64,000 bases of DNA from Pseudovibrio denitrificans JCM 12308 (GCF_001310815.1 NZ_BAZK01000024.1:20356-84355); one strand, 5' to 3'; numbered from the stretch's first letter, positions 1-9,943 are shown. Numbers and translations: made by a program. The notes: generated by a model not told the origin, from the sequence alone.

Positions 1-347
1 CTCTTCGTCATCGACCGCGATATGGGCGATACACCTCGCTCCACGCGCTCGCTAAGTGGCGGAGAACGCTTCCTTATTTCGCTCAGCCTCGCTCTGGCGC
101 TGTCTGGTTTGGAGGGGCGTCAGTCGTTCGTTGACACGCTCTTCATCGACGAAGCTTCGGCTCTCTGGACGCAGAAAGTCTTGACCTTGCCATTGATGCG
201 CTGGAGATGTTGCAGGGGCAGGGGAGAAAAGTTGGCGTCATTAGCCACGTGGAAGCGCTGAAGGATCGAATTCCGGTTCAGGTTCAGGTGGTTAGGCAGG
301 GTGCCGGACGCAGCCGTGTGGCGGTAAATGCGCCAGCAGACTGGTGA
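1..347 (+). CDS. sbcC: Exonuclease SbcC, C-terminal part (frameshifted, cut by window edge)
   Basis: Last 115 or so residues of the SbcC ATPase subunit of the SbcCD nuclease, which processes hairpins and DNA ends. The SMC/Rad50-type ABC signature is visible (SLSGGERFLISLSLALALSG), followed by the Walker B stretch DTLFIDE. Right after FIDE the frame breaks near position 153: restoring one G in a GG pair gives the expected D-loop and switch sequence (GFGSLDAESLDLAIDALE, then KVGVISHVEALKDRIP) down to the TGA at 345-347. The corrected piece is exactly 116 codons. The upstream part lies outside the window. A sequencing error is likelier than true decay because the distal half is perfectly conserved. 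Confidence 0.85.
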
Positions 348-391
348 TAAGTCCTGCTGGCTTCTTGTTGTTTTGCTAGAATGCTGCGGGT

Positions 392-3300
392 TTAGTCGCC
401 CGCATCACTCATTTCCTGACTTTGCATAGCTGCTTGTTTTTCTTTCTCTTTTAGCTTCAGAGAAGTTTCCTGCAGCGCAGCGATGTACTGGTCCAGCGCC
501 TGAATTTCCAGATTGGCATTGCTGACATGCTTCGCGGTTTCCCCGTCCATAATCTGCGGACGGCCAATCAGGTAGCCTTGCACCTCATCACAGGATTCAT
601 TGCGCAGCAGCTCTAATTCTGGTTCAGTTTCAACACCTTCGGCGATAACTTCCATTCCCAGAGCCTGTCCCAGATCGATGACGGCGCGGATGATGGCTGC
701 CAGTTCTGGTGTCTGAGTTACCCCACTGACGAAGCTGCGGTCGATCTTGAGGCGATCAAACGGGAAGCGGCGCAGATAGCTGAGGGAGGAGTAGCCGGTA
801 CCAAAGTCGTCCAGCGCGATGGTGATGCCTAACTCCTTGAGTTGTCTCAGGGTATTGAGGGCGCGGCGATCATCGTGGATCAGGACGCTCTCTGTGATTT
901 CAAGCTCCAGACGCTCCGGTGTCAGGCCACTTCGTGCCAATGCGCCTTCCACTTCCTGGATAAGATATTCATCACAGAACTGCACCGGACTGAGGTTCAC
1001 ACCTACACGATAGCGCTCTGGCCACTGAGACGCCTGCGCACACGCTTCGTTCAGCACCCAGCGGCCAATCGGAATGATCAGACCACTCTCTTCCGCAACA
1101 GGAATGAAGTTGTTTGGAGCGATCAGGCCTTTCTCTGGATGGTTCCAGCGCAGCAGTGCTTCAAAGCCGACGATGGAACGGGTGTCAGAGCGGGCCTGAG
1201 GTTGGAAGTGAAGCTGAAGTTCTTCATTTTCCAATGCGTTACGCAGATCGCCTTCCATGGTTCGTCTCAGCAGGATGGCTTCTTCCATCTTGTCTTCGAA
1301 GAATGCAAAGGTGTTTCTGCCAGCCTCTTTTGCCTCATAAAGAGCTATGTCAGCCTTGGACATGAGCTCGTCAGGATCAGTCCCATGCTCCGGAATAATC
1401 GCGATACCGATGCTGGCGCTGGTTCTGATCGTGATGTTGTTACCGACATGGATCGGCTTGGACAGGACTTCGATGATCTTGTTGGTGAGCAGGCCAACTT
1501 CTGCCGTTGTCTTCAGATTGACCTGAATGATTGCGAACTCGTCCCCGCCCAGACGAGCGACGGTATCGTGGTGCGTGACACAGGCATTGAGACGGCGGGC
1601 GACAGTCTGGATGAGTTTGTCGCCGACGGGATGTCCGTATAAGTCATTGATATCTTTGAAGCGATCCAAATCGAGAACCATGACGGCGGAGATGGTTTCT
1701 TCTGCGCAGGCCTGGTTTTCGATGGCTTGCTGGAAGCGCTCGCGGAAGTAGGTGCGGTTCGGCAGACCCGTCAGCATGTCGTGCTGGGCAAGGTGCAGAA
1801 TACGGGCTTCGTCTTCCTTCTGCTTGCGCATGTCGCGCACAGCGGAAACGCGGAGGTTCTCGTCTCCCACTTCCATCAGGCGGCCACGCACTTCTATCGG
1901 AATGCGCTCGCCGGTCTTGCTGAGCAGGATGACTTCATTCGGTGTTGGCTCATTGGCTTGAATGGCCGCGCGGGCTTTCTCACGGTAGTCCGGGGCCACG
2001 TGAGACAGCAGACTCGAGCCGCGCATTTCGCCTGCGGAGTAGCCGAGAAGTTCGTAGAGAACGTGGTTACATTCGACGATGATGCCATCGGTTGAGATTG
2101 CAAGGCCTTCGAACGCACCTTCTGCGAATGTGGCGAGTTTGCTGAGTTCTTCCTGCTGTTTACTGTCTGAAGTTTCGCTGATTTTTCGCCGCTTCTCATC
2201 GCTCTGCAGCTTGTCGAGGAACGAGTTGAAGAGGGATGCGAGGCGTTCTTGCGGGTCCGTATCGCGAACAGGCAGACGCTCGTCCAGCTTGGCGTCATGC
2301 CATACCAGTTTGCCGATCAGGTTCTCCATCTGGCTGATGGTGCTGACGATTGGAGAGTCGTTCAGATCAATCTCATCGGCTTTCTGGAACATGCCAGAGT
2401 ACTTGAAGACTGAGAAAAGGATCAGACCTGTCATAAAGGCCCAAAGGGTCGTCAGAGAAGCGCCAACGGCTTGGAGAACGAAGTTGTCGAAGGTCCAGCC
2501 CGCCAGAACATTATCTGATGGAAGTGCCAGAGTGTAGCCAAAGAGGCCCACTAATGAGCCGATTCCGAGGCTCGTATAGTAGATCGTGACTTTGTGGGTC
2601 TTGGTTCGGATGAAGACAATACGGGCAGCTGTGACTGAAAGGGCGGAGGCCACGAGTGATAAGGCTGCTACGCCTTCGATCGTCAGGTGTTGCGCATTTC
2701 CAAGTGCCGATGCAAGACCGCCGATCAGGCTCAGCAGAATGGTTGGGTACATCACCTTTCTTGGCGCAAAGAAGCCAAAGAGAACACCCAAGGCAACAGA
2801 GATGCCCGCAGCGACCAGAACGTTGTAGATCGCAGCGCCCAGCTCACCAGAGTAAATGCTTGTGTTGCCAACTGAAAAACCAATGCCACCGACAGCATGA
2901 GAGCTGCACCAGCTTTGATCTGCAGCACATTGTAGTTTTGTGTATTGCGCAGGATATACTCAGGCAGTGCAGGCGAGTTCTTGATGCCGGTGACGAAAAT
3001 GCCGGAGAATGCCACAAAGGTTGCCAGTAGGGTGACGACCGTTCCACCTCCGATTTGCTCAAAACCTACTGAAAGAACAGTGCCCTGACTGATTGGATGT
3101 AAGAGCAGCCCCTGTACGCCTTTCAGGTAGGCTGGGTAGATGACAGCACCAACTGAGAGTGCAAGGATGATGGTTGCGCGGAGTGTGAGCTGATGTGACA
3201 GGGGCAAGTATGCGATCACTGCAATCATGGCGGCCATTGCGGCGTGGATTGCTGCGGCATGGACCTCGCTCTGAGGGATGAACTCGACCTCTGACTGCCA

Positions 3301-3669
3301 AAGGGTCAGCTGAGCTGTGACATCCGGCAGGTTCAGAGTGGTGTCAATCAACAAGCATGCCGCAGAGCTGATTACGATCAGAAGCAATGCGCGGTTGAAA
3401 AAGCGAGATGCCCGCATGCGTTCCTGAATGAACAGGCTGGAATACACGACAAGTATTCCAAGAACACCAAGCGCAAATAATCCCACGGACAAAATGGTCC
3501 ATAGGTTCTGCTGCTGTGTCAGGAGTTCTGCCTGATTTAACGAGCCTTGAAGGCTGGTGTTCGCTGGATCAAAAATTGACGCATACGAAGACACCGACAT
3601 GAAGTGTAACGATAAACCAATCAGCGTAAGTAAGAGCAATACTGGAAGTAAAAGGGCTCGGAAATGCAT
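392..3669 (-). CDS. Amt-like membrane sensor with PAS, GGDEF and EAL domains (frameshifted)
   Basis: One gene of about 1,092 residues once a single base is restored near 2866-2872 (in an AACAA stretch). The N-terminal ~425 residues hold about 11 hydrophobic helices whose layout and motifs resemble an ammonium transporter (EQIGGGTVVTLLATF, then a TTSIYSGELGAAIYN-like segment across the frameshift). Then come a linker, a PAS domain (~518-613), a GGDEF domain with intact RLGGDEFA (~708-712) and an EAL domain with intact EALLRW (~837). It should both make and degrade c-di-GMP in response to a membrane signal. The Amt pore histidine after GGTVV is Thr, so transport is unlikely. ATG at 3669 has a GGGG ribosome site; ATG at 3720 has none. 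Confidence 0.75.
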
Positions 3670-4025
3670 TTTGGTACCCCAAGAAATTCCTGGGCATAAT
3701 TGTTTGAAATTGTTGCGCATTTATTAAGAATTCTAGGGAGTTGAGGGTTTCATCCTAAAAAGTATCGAAAAGAGAGGCGTATATGGCGTTTATCTGACGC
3801 TTTCAAAGCAAATTGATGAAAATTGTAAGTAAAAGTTTCGGTGATTGAAATTACTTATATACGTGAATACTCGTATTTGTCTTCAAGTTGAGAGAAAAGA
3901 GATTCCGCCCGTCAATCATGATTCTCTTCTCTTTTCACAACTGCATTTAGTTCATTTTTTATGGGCAATTGATGTGCATTGTAGGTCTCCATCTTGCTTG
4001 AACAGCTTCTGGGTGATCTTGAGCG
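3670..4025. other. Intergenic region without a recognised gene
   Basis: AT-rich spacer between the divergent sensor gene and the HAD-like gene. The only structure I see is an interrupted inverted repeat, GAAAAGAGA at 3894-3902 with TCTCTTTTC at 3928-3936, of unknown role. Promoters for both flanking genes presumably lie here but none is convincing. Confidence 0.4.
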
Positions 4026-4841
4026 ATGCAGTGGTCCAGCTTGTTTTTATACTCCGCAGTTTCAGTCATGCAGCCAACCGGTGGTGAGCGGGATAACATC
4101 CTGCCGAGCTGGAGTTCCACCACAGCACGCCACGGGATTATTGAGAGCATTGAGCGCATGGGGCGGACGGAAAGCCCGGAGTTCGTGGCGCTGGAAGACC
4201 GAGTGGCCGTGCTTGTGGGCGATGGGGCATTGTGGAGTACCGCTGTACAGAGCGCTGACAATAAGGTCGTACCACCCAATGCTGACGGAGATCTTGGCAG
4301 TTTCGCTGACTACAGCGAAAGCGTGCGGGCTCATTTGTCCCTCAACGGGCCGAAAGCGGTTGGTGCCAAGTATCGGGAGTTCGCCTATCAGCCTTTAAAG
4401 GAACTGGTGGGTTTCCTTAAAGAACATCACTTCGAAATCTGGGTGCTGAGCTTTGGTGATCATGAAGTGGATCGCACCATGGTGGAGCTGAACTATGGTC
4501 TGCCGCGCTTCCGGGTTATTGAAGTGTCAGCGACCTCCAGTGAAACCCCGTCTTTGGAGTTGGCGCGTGCGATCTGGGATCGGATTGGTGCAGCCCCCAC
4601 GGTCTTTCTGGGTCGTACTCAGACAGATCTGGGACTGTTGAAGCTGGCAGGGAAGGGCGAGGGCACTTTGAAAATTCAGATTGCGTCTGGTCAGAGTGGG
4701 GTACAGGAAGCCTCCGGCACAACTCCAGATAAGGTCTCCGGAAAGGTTGATTCATGGAGCTTTGTGATTTCACCAGAGAGACATTGGCTCAGGAAGTTCT
4801 CGTGGCAGGCTCCTTCAGTAACCAGCCTGAGTAAGAATTAG
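4026..4841 (+). CDS. HAD-superfamily-like protein with lost catalytic motif
   Basis: 271 residues. The layout follows the HAD hydrolases that carry the DNDGTLW motif: a region like LPSW..ARHGII, then AVLVGDGALW where the family has a DNDGTLW core, then ELVGFLKEHHFEIWVLSFGD, then GRTQTDLGLLKLA where the family has GNSDGDL, then a tail like SGKVDSWSFVISPERHW. The nucleophile Asp of motif I is Val and motif IV is reduced to one Asp, so the protein is probably not an active phosphatase of the usual kind. Start is uncertain: ATG 4026 or ATG 4071, neither with a strong ribosome site. It stands alone and its role is unknown. Confidence 0.55.
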   Translation: MQWSSLFLYSAVSVMQPTGGERDNILPSWSSTTARHGIIESIERMGRTESPEFVALEDRVAVLVGDGALWSTAVQSADNKVVPPNADGDLGSFADYSESVRAHLSLNGPKAVGAKYREFAYQPLKELVGFLKEHHFEIWVLSFGDHEVDRTMVELNYGLPRFRVIEVSATSSETPSLELARAIWDRIGAAPTVFLGRTQTDLGLLKLAGKGEGTLKIQIASGQSGVQEASGTTPDKVSGKVDSWSFVISPERHWLRKFSWQAPSVTSLSKN

Positions 4842-5065
4842 TAGAAAATACTGAGACTTTCGTTGAGGTCCCTCAGAGATATATTTGAGTTGTTCTAGTT
4901 TTAATCGATTGAAGGACTGACTAATTTTGTAACAATGAATAATTTCTGCTGTTTCAGAGGTAATTTTATTTATTTTGATGAAGATCAATGAAGGGATGGG
5001 GCACTCTGATATCTCTAAATGCAGCTTCGGCTGGCACTCGGATGGGGGAGTGTCAACTTTCTTAA

Positions 5066-5099
5066 AGGCGTGTACCACCGGGTACACGCCTCTTTTTTT
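5066..5099 (+). terminator. Rho-independent terminator
   Basis: Perfect stem GGCGTGTACC / GGTACACGCC with loop ACCG, followed by TCTTTTTTT. It lies 225 nt after the HAD-like gene and just before the cobalamin riboswitch, so it ends either a long 3' UTR or a separate small transcript. Confidence 0.85.
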
Positions 5100-5204
5100 G
5101 CCTGCAGCTTGCAGTGGCTTCTTCTGAGTAGAAACCTCAGGAGTTGAGCGTTTTCCCAACCTCCTCTTATTTCTAGTTGTGTCTTCTCCTGGAATTTACG
5201 ATAT

Positions 5205-5395
5205 TCCGGCTGTTGGGTTCTATAGAAGCCAAGCTTCTTGGATGAAAAGGGAATGCGGTAGGGATGACCAAAGATGGGCCCGAGCCGCAGCTGCCCCCGC
5301 AACTGTTACGTGGTGCGTTCCTCATAAAAGCCACTGGAGATGATCTCTGGGAAGGCGAGTGATGCAAAAGCCATGAGCCAGGAAACCTGCCCGAC
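5205..5395 (+). promoter_or_regulatory. Cobalamin (adenosylcobalamin) riboswitch
   Basis: Contains the conserved blocks of the B12 aptamer in order: GGGAATGCGGT (5249-5259), GCAGCTGCCCCCGCAACTGT (5287-5306), AGCCACTGG (5329-5337), GGGAAGGCGA (5349-5358) and the B12 box GCCATGAGCCAGGAAACCTG within 5369-5391. It sits about 50 nt upstream of the cobalt permease gene, so vitamin B12 should repress cobalt uptake, probably by hiding the ribosome site. Outer boundaries are approximate. Confidence 0.95.
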
Positions 5396-5443
5396 ACAAC
5401 ATAAACTCAAACCGCACGGTGGGTGCGAAGAGGAGCATATTAA

Positions 5444-6108
5444 ATGCATATTGAACCGGGTTACGTTTCTGCGGCCAAGGTTATTGCTGCCAATGCAGGT
5501 GCCGTCGGCGTTTTTGTTTGGGGCTGTAAAGAGCAGATCTCTGAATTTCTGAAAGAGCCGCTTACTCTGCTGAAAACACTTTTGGCTGCTGGTTTCTTCT
5601 CCATTTTCATGCAGAGTTTCCATTTGTCTGTCGGGCCATCCGAGCTTCATTTTATTGGGGCTATGGCGATGTATCTGACGCTCGGCTTTACACCTGTTCT
5701 GCTAGGGTTTGCGATCGGCCTGTTGTTTCAGGCACTCGCTTTTGATCCGCAGGACATGTACCACCTTGGCGTCAACAGCCTGTCTTTGATGCTGCCGCTG
5801 ATTTCCGTTCATTATCTGGGTGGTAAGCAGCTGTTTGACAAAGACCTGACCAAGCGTCTGAGCTTTGCCAGATACTGAAACTAGATGCGATGTACTATGC
5901 TGGTGTGACCGGTATGGTTGGCTTCTGGTTGATGATTGGCGAAGTGGCAACACCATTTACAGCATGGGCGCAGTTCGCTTTGTCTTATCTGGCAATTGTT
6001 GTCTTTGAGCCGATTGTGACGTTCATTGCTGTGAAGGGCCTGAAGGCCATTGAAGACAATGCTGTGGTTCGGAATCTTACCGTGGTTCCGCAGCTGAAGA
6101 TGGCGTAA
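5444..6108 (+). CDS. CbiM-type cobalt ECF transporter permease (frameshifted)
   Basis: 221 residues after restoring one C in a CC run near 5869. It starts with the diagnostic MHIEPG, where the N-terminal metal-binding His of CbiM/NikM proteins sits, and continues through several membrane helices (e.g. ELHFIGAMAMYLTLGFTPVL, HLGVNSLSLMLPL) to KLDAMYYAGVTGMVGFWL beyond the frameshift. It is the substrate-binding membrane component for Co2+ uptake; no CbiN, CbiQ or CbiO gene follows. The cobalamin riboswitch directly upstream fixes the metal as cobalt and its control by B12. The corrected length is a whole number of codons. Confidence 0.85.
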
Positions 6109-6133
6109 GTTTCTACGAGTTTACTTGTAGCAG

Positions 6134-6164
6134 GGGCGGCGGTTTTTACTTGCTGCCCTTTTTC
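6134..6164 (+). terminator. Rho-independent terminator after the cobalt permease
   Basis: GGGCGGC / GCTGCCC stem (one G-U pair) with an 11-nt loop, followed by TTTTTC. Fits the end of a single-gene riboswitch-controlled transcript. Confidence 0.7.
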
Positions 6165-6331
6165 TTGCTTTCGCGAAGCTGGCGGCTTTACAAAAATCCT
6201 GATTTTGGAAGAAAAAAGCGGCGGATTTGATCTTCGCTGAAGTGTTATGGATTGCCCCTTGGCGCAGCTTCCACTATGAGTGCTTCCCAGAGAATTCTTA
6301 GTTTACACAGATCAGGAGATGCAGGCAGTCC

Positions 6332-7980
6332 ATGGCGCGCCAGTTCATCTATCACATGCACGGGGTCTCCAAGGCCTACGGTGCTAAAAAAGTACTCGAC
6401 AACATTCACCTGTCTTTCTACCCGGATGCGAAAATCGGTATCCTTGGTCCTAACGGTGCAGGTAAGTCCACTCTTTTGAAGATCATGGCTGGTCTGGATA
6501 AAGAGTACACCGGTGAAGCCTGGGCTGCTGAAGGTGCCAAGGTTGGTTACCTGCCGCAGGAACCACATCTAGACCCGGACAAGACCGTCTTTGAAAACGT
6601 GATGGAAGGCGTTGCGCACAAGCAGGCAAAGCTGGACCGTTACAATGAGCTGATGATGAACTACTCGGACGAGACTGCCGAGGAAGGTGCTCAGCTTCAG
6701 GACGAGATCGACGCTCAGGATCTGTGGAACCTGGAAAGCCAGGTTGAGATGGCAATGGAAGCGCTTCGCTGTCCTCCATCTGACAGCCCTGTGACCAACC
6801 TTTCCGGTGGTGAGCGCCGCCGCGTTGCGCTTTGTAAGCTTCTGCTTTCCGAGCCAGATCTGCTGCTGCTCGACGAACCAACCAACCACCTGGACGCTGA
6901 AACCGTTCACTGGCTGGAGCGCCATCTGCGCGAGTTCAAAGGCTCTGTACTGATCATCACCCACGATCGCTACTTCCTTGATAATGTGACTGGCTGGATT
7001 CTGGAGCTCGACCGCGGTCAGGGCATCCCATATGAGGCAACTACACCACATACCTTGAGAAAAAGACCAAGCGTATGGAGCAGGAAGGCCGTGAGAACAT
7101 GGCTCGCTCTCGTGCGATCAAGCGCGAAAAAGAGTGGATGGGTATGTCTCCGAAAGGCCGCCAGACCAAGTCCAAAGCCCGTATTAAGGCTTATGACGAC
7201 CTGCTGGCTGCTCAGGAAGAGCGTATGCCTACCATTGAGCAGATCATGATCCCGGTTGGTGAGCGTCTTGGTAACAACGTGATTGACGTTGAGAATGTCT
7301 CCAAGGGCTTTGGTGATCGTCTGCTGATTGACGATCTGTCCTTCAAACTGCCACGCGGTGGTATTGTTGGTGTGATCGGTCCAAACGGTGCTGGTAAATC
7401 AACCCTCTTCAAGCTGCTGACCGGTCAGGAAACTCCTGACAGTGGTAAAGTTGAGCTTGGTGAGCGCGTGCATCTTGGTTACGTAGATCAGTCTCGCGAC
7501 AAGCTGGATGACAGCAAGACCGTTTGGGAAGAAATTTCCGAAGGTGCTGAAGTTATCTACCTGGACAAGAAAGAGATCAACTCTCGCGCATATTGTTCTT
7601 CCTTCAACTTTAAGGGTGCAGGACAGCAGGCGAAAGTTGGCGACCTTTCCGGTGGTCAGCGTAACCGCGTGCACCTCGCTAAGGTTCTGAAGTCTGGCGC
7701 TAACGTGCTGCTGCTCGATGAGCCGACTAACGACCTTGACACCGAAACCCTTGCTGCGCTGGAAGACGCTCTGGAGAGCTATGCAGGTTGTGCCGTGGTT
7801 ATCTCGCACGATCGTATGTTCCTCGACCGTCTGGCAACGCACATGCTGGCCTTTGAAGGTGACTCCCACGTTGAGTGGTTTGAAGGTAACTTCGAAGACT
7901 ACGAGAAAGATAAGGTTCGTCGTCTGGGCGCACACGCTGCTGACCCACGCCGCATCAAGTACAAGCCACTTACCCGCTAA
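6332..7980 (+). CDS. ettA: Energy-dependent translational throttle protein EttA (frameshifted)
   Basis: ABC-F ATPase of 549 residues after restoring one G near 7035, in a GGG run inside the conserved IPYEGNY motif. Two ATPase domains are present, with Walker A GPNGAGKST, signatures LSGGERRR and LSGGQRNR, and Walker B LLLLDEPTNHLD and LLLDEPTNDLD. The arm and linker region lies between (EKKTKRMEQEGREN through KGRQTKSKARIKAYD). EttA binds the ribosomal E site and gates entry into elongation according to ADP/ATP ratio. Length and every motif match the E. coli protein. The gene stands alone and ends at a strong terminator. Confidence 0.93.
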
Positions 7981-8002
7981 GTATTGCTTTCTATAAAGAA
8001 TT

Positions 8003-8028
8003 AAGGCCCGCATTTGCGGGCCTTTTTT
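8003..8028 (+). terminator. Terminator of ettA
   Basis: Perfect stem AAGGCCCGC / GCGGGCCTT with loop ATTT and a T-run. It also faces the 3' end of the convergent effector gene ending at 8039 and may serve both. Confidence 0.92.
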
Positions 8029-8038
8029 GTTGGGAGGT

Positions 8039-8776
8039 TTAAATCGTGAGAAGTTCGAAAACCGGTTCCCGGCGCAAAGCCTCTGTCTGGGCGACGCCAC
8101 CTTCACGATCACTGCGAAGTTCATTGCGGTAGCTGGCAAACTCCCAATGGTGAGCAGAAACATCTGAGGCCGGACGTTCGCCCGGTTGAATGCCTGCATG
8201 GGTGAGCTTTTGCTCGATTGCTTCAACGAAGGATTTATCGTTCTTCAGATCCTGTGCGGTGTATTGGGAATCTTCGGAGGTTGGGCGTAGATATAGAGTG
8301 AACTGCGCTCCGACCTGAACACGAGAACCTTCTGTTACACGGGTCATGTCTGTGACTTTCCATTTGTCGACAGGAGAGTCCTCAGAGAAAAGCAGGGTGT
8401 TAATGGCGTCAAATGCTGCTGGTACCTGGCTCGGCTCGATGCTCAGGTGGATTTTATCGCCAGCATACTCACCCTGAGCTTTCGCATCGATGCGTTTGGT
8501 ATGGATGAAACTATCCTGGTTCTCGATGTTCAGAGTGCGCCAACCGCTGTTTTCTGAGCCCCAGCCGCTACCACGTGCACCTTCAAAAGTTGGTGGATTG
8601 GATGCTGGGCGGAAGACAGGTGCCGGGAGATCTTTCACCTGCTGTGCAATAGCGTCTTGCTTTCCCGCAAGACCGCCTGGCTTGTTTGCCTGATGATTTG
8701 CAGCAGGCGCCTGTTGCGGCTGGTTCAGTTGAAGTGGTGGGACTTGAAGCTTAAGAGATAGTCCGAACTTTGGCAT
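8039..8776 (-). CDS. spvC: SpvC/OspF/HopAI1-family phosphothreonine lyase (type III effector family)
   Basis: 245 residues, against 241 for Salmonella SpvC. Near-identical blocks: LLFSEDSPVDKWKVTDM (129-145 area), GAQFTLYL, SYRNELRSDR and a final LRREPVFELLT. Known active-site residues of SpvC line up with a constant offset of four: K108, H110, K138, K140, R152, Y162, R217, R224. The family removes phosphate from pThr in host MAP kinases by beta-elimination, irreversibly. The N-terminus (SLKLQVPPLQL) resembles the kinase-docking motif of the family, and there is no Sec signal, as expected for type III export. The ATG has a strong GAGGAGAGG site. No secretion gene lies nearby. The symbol denotes the family, not proven orthology. 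Confidence 0.92.
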   Translation of the reverse strand: MPKFGLSLKLQVPPLQLNQPQQAPAANHQANKPGGLAGKQDAIAQQVKDLPAPVFRPASNPPTFEGARGSGWGSENSGWRTLNIENQDSFIHTKRIDAKAQGEYAGDKIHLSIEPSQVPAAFDAINTLLFSEDSPVDKWKVTDMTRVTEGSRVQVGAQFTLYLRPTSEDSQYTAQDLKNDKSFVEAIEQKLTHAGIQPGERPASDVSAHHWEFASYRNELRSDREGGVAQTEALRREPVFELLTI

Positions 8777-8991
8777 GTGATCCTCTCCTCATATTGAATT
8801 TTTTCAGGCTGCATCTTCGGATGGAGGTGTTTTGCCATCGTGCTTTTGCAACCATTGAGGGAGACCCTAGGGAATATGCATCGTGCATTACGTGCTGCTC
8901 GGCACTGATCACGAAAAAGTTTTTCGGACCAGGAGTTGTGAGGGTGCTCTTTTGAGAGAAATCTATTGTCTGGAGTTAAAACTTTGCTGCT

Positions 8992-9022
8992 GAGCGGCGG
9001 AGCAAGATTTGCTCCGCCGCTC
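8992..9022 (-). terminator. Strong hairpin at the 3' end of the GH18 gene
   Basis: Perfect 12-bp stem GAGCGGCGGAGC / GCTCCGCCGCTC with a 7-nt loop, 16 nt past the chitinase stop. There is no tight T-run, so it may stabilise the mRNA rather than terminate. Confidence 0.55.
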
Positions 9023-9037
9023 GCTAATTGGTCAGGA

Positions 9038-9943
9038 TCAGTTGCCTAGTGCTTTTGCCATGGTTTGTGCCCAATCATCTGTACCCGTATCTGAGCCGTA
9101 CTCAGTGGGGTACTGCCACCCCATCATACCGGCAAAATCGGGTTCTTTAGCCAGTAGTGGTGAGATGAGATTATCTACGATCTCATCGGCAGACAGATAG
9201 CCATTTACGGAGGCTGAGCCGGTGACATTTTGCAGTGTGGTCGGTTTGCCGAGGATAAGCTTGGAGATCGGAACGCCAGTTGATGCGATTCCGATAATGC
9301 TGGAGGGGAATGTCTGACCATTTACCAGCTCAGTACCTGCAACTTTGCCGGTTTCTTCTGCTGCAGTTTCCCCAACATACCACTGATTGTTGTAGTACTG
9401 GATGTTGTAGAGATCGATTGCGTCTCCGGCATTCTTGGCCACATCTACGTACACTTGTGTGTAGGAACCTGGAGCGCCGCCATAAAAGTAGGGTGCTTGC
9501 GGTGCATGGGTAACGAAGTTATGACCGTCCGGCAGCTGGTCCTTCAAGGCTTTGGAGAGGTCCACGAGGAAGGTTGGGGCATCATACCCCGTGTAGTTGG
9601 TATCTTCCCAGTCAATATCGACACCATCGAGACCGTGGTCGGTTACCATTTTGGTCAGCTGTTGCACGGTGTTGTCGAGGTTGTTTGCCAAGGCAGCCCA
9701 GGCTGGGGTTGAGAAGACTTCTCCACCCATAGAAATCAATACTCGCTTACCTGCAGATTTCAGGTTGCTGATGAGATCTGGCGCATCGAACATTGCTTGA
9801 AGTTCTGTGCTAGGGGAGAGATTTCCTGCTTCATCACCGACAACAAAGCACAGAATGACTGTTGTGTAATCGCTTTCCGCCATCTTAGCGATGAGCTGCG
9901 CATTGGTGCTGAGTGCGTACCCGACAATTTCTTTATTTGGCAT
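9038..9943 (-). CDS. GH18 chitinase-like protein without signal peptide
   Basis: 301 residues forming a single GH18 TIM barrel. The two defining motifs are intact: SMGG (71-74) and the catalytic DGVDIDWE (106-113, acid/base Glu113). A late GMMGWQYPTEYGSDTG segment carries the conserved barrel Trp. The family cleaves beta-1,4-GlcNAc polymers such as chitin. There is no hydrophobic leader (MPNKEIVGYALSTNAQL), no carbohydrate-binding module and no anchor, so it either stays in the cytoplasm or leaves by a non-Sec route. It neighbours the SpvC-like gene on the same strand, separated by a strong hairpin, which suggests separate transcription but perhaps a shared accessory origin. Confidence 0.88.
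   Translation of the reverse strand: MPNKEIVGYALSTNAQLIAKMAESDYTTVILCFVVGDEAGNLSPSTELQAMFDAPDLISNLKSAGKRVLISMGGEVFSTPAWAALANNLDNTVQQLTKMVTDHGLDGVDIDWEDTNYTGYDAPTFLVDLSKALKDQLPDGHNFVTHAPQAPYFYGGAPGSYTQVYVDVAKNAGDAIDLYNIQYYNNQWYVGETAAEETGKVAGTELVNGQTFPSSIIGIASTGVPISKLILGKPTTLQNVTGSASVNGYLSADEIVDNLISPLLAKEPDFAGMMGWQYPTEYGSDTGTDDWAQTMAKALGN

Noticed and set aside
842..1642. Long plus-strand frame opposite the GGDEF/EAL gene
   Set aside because: It lies wholly antisense to conserved GGDEF/EAL coding sequence and has no recognisable domain.
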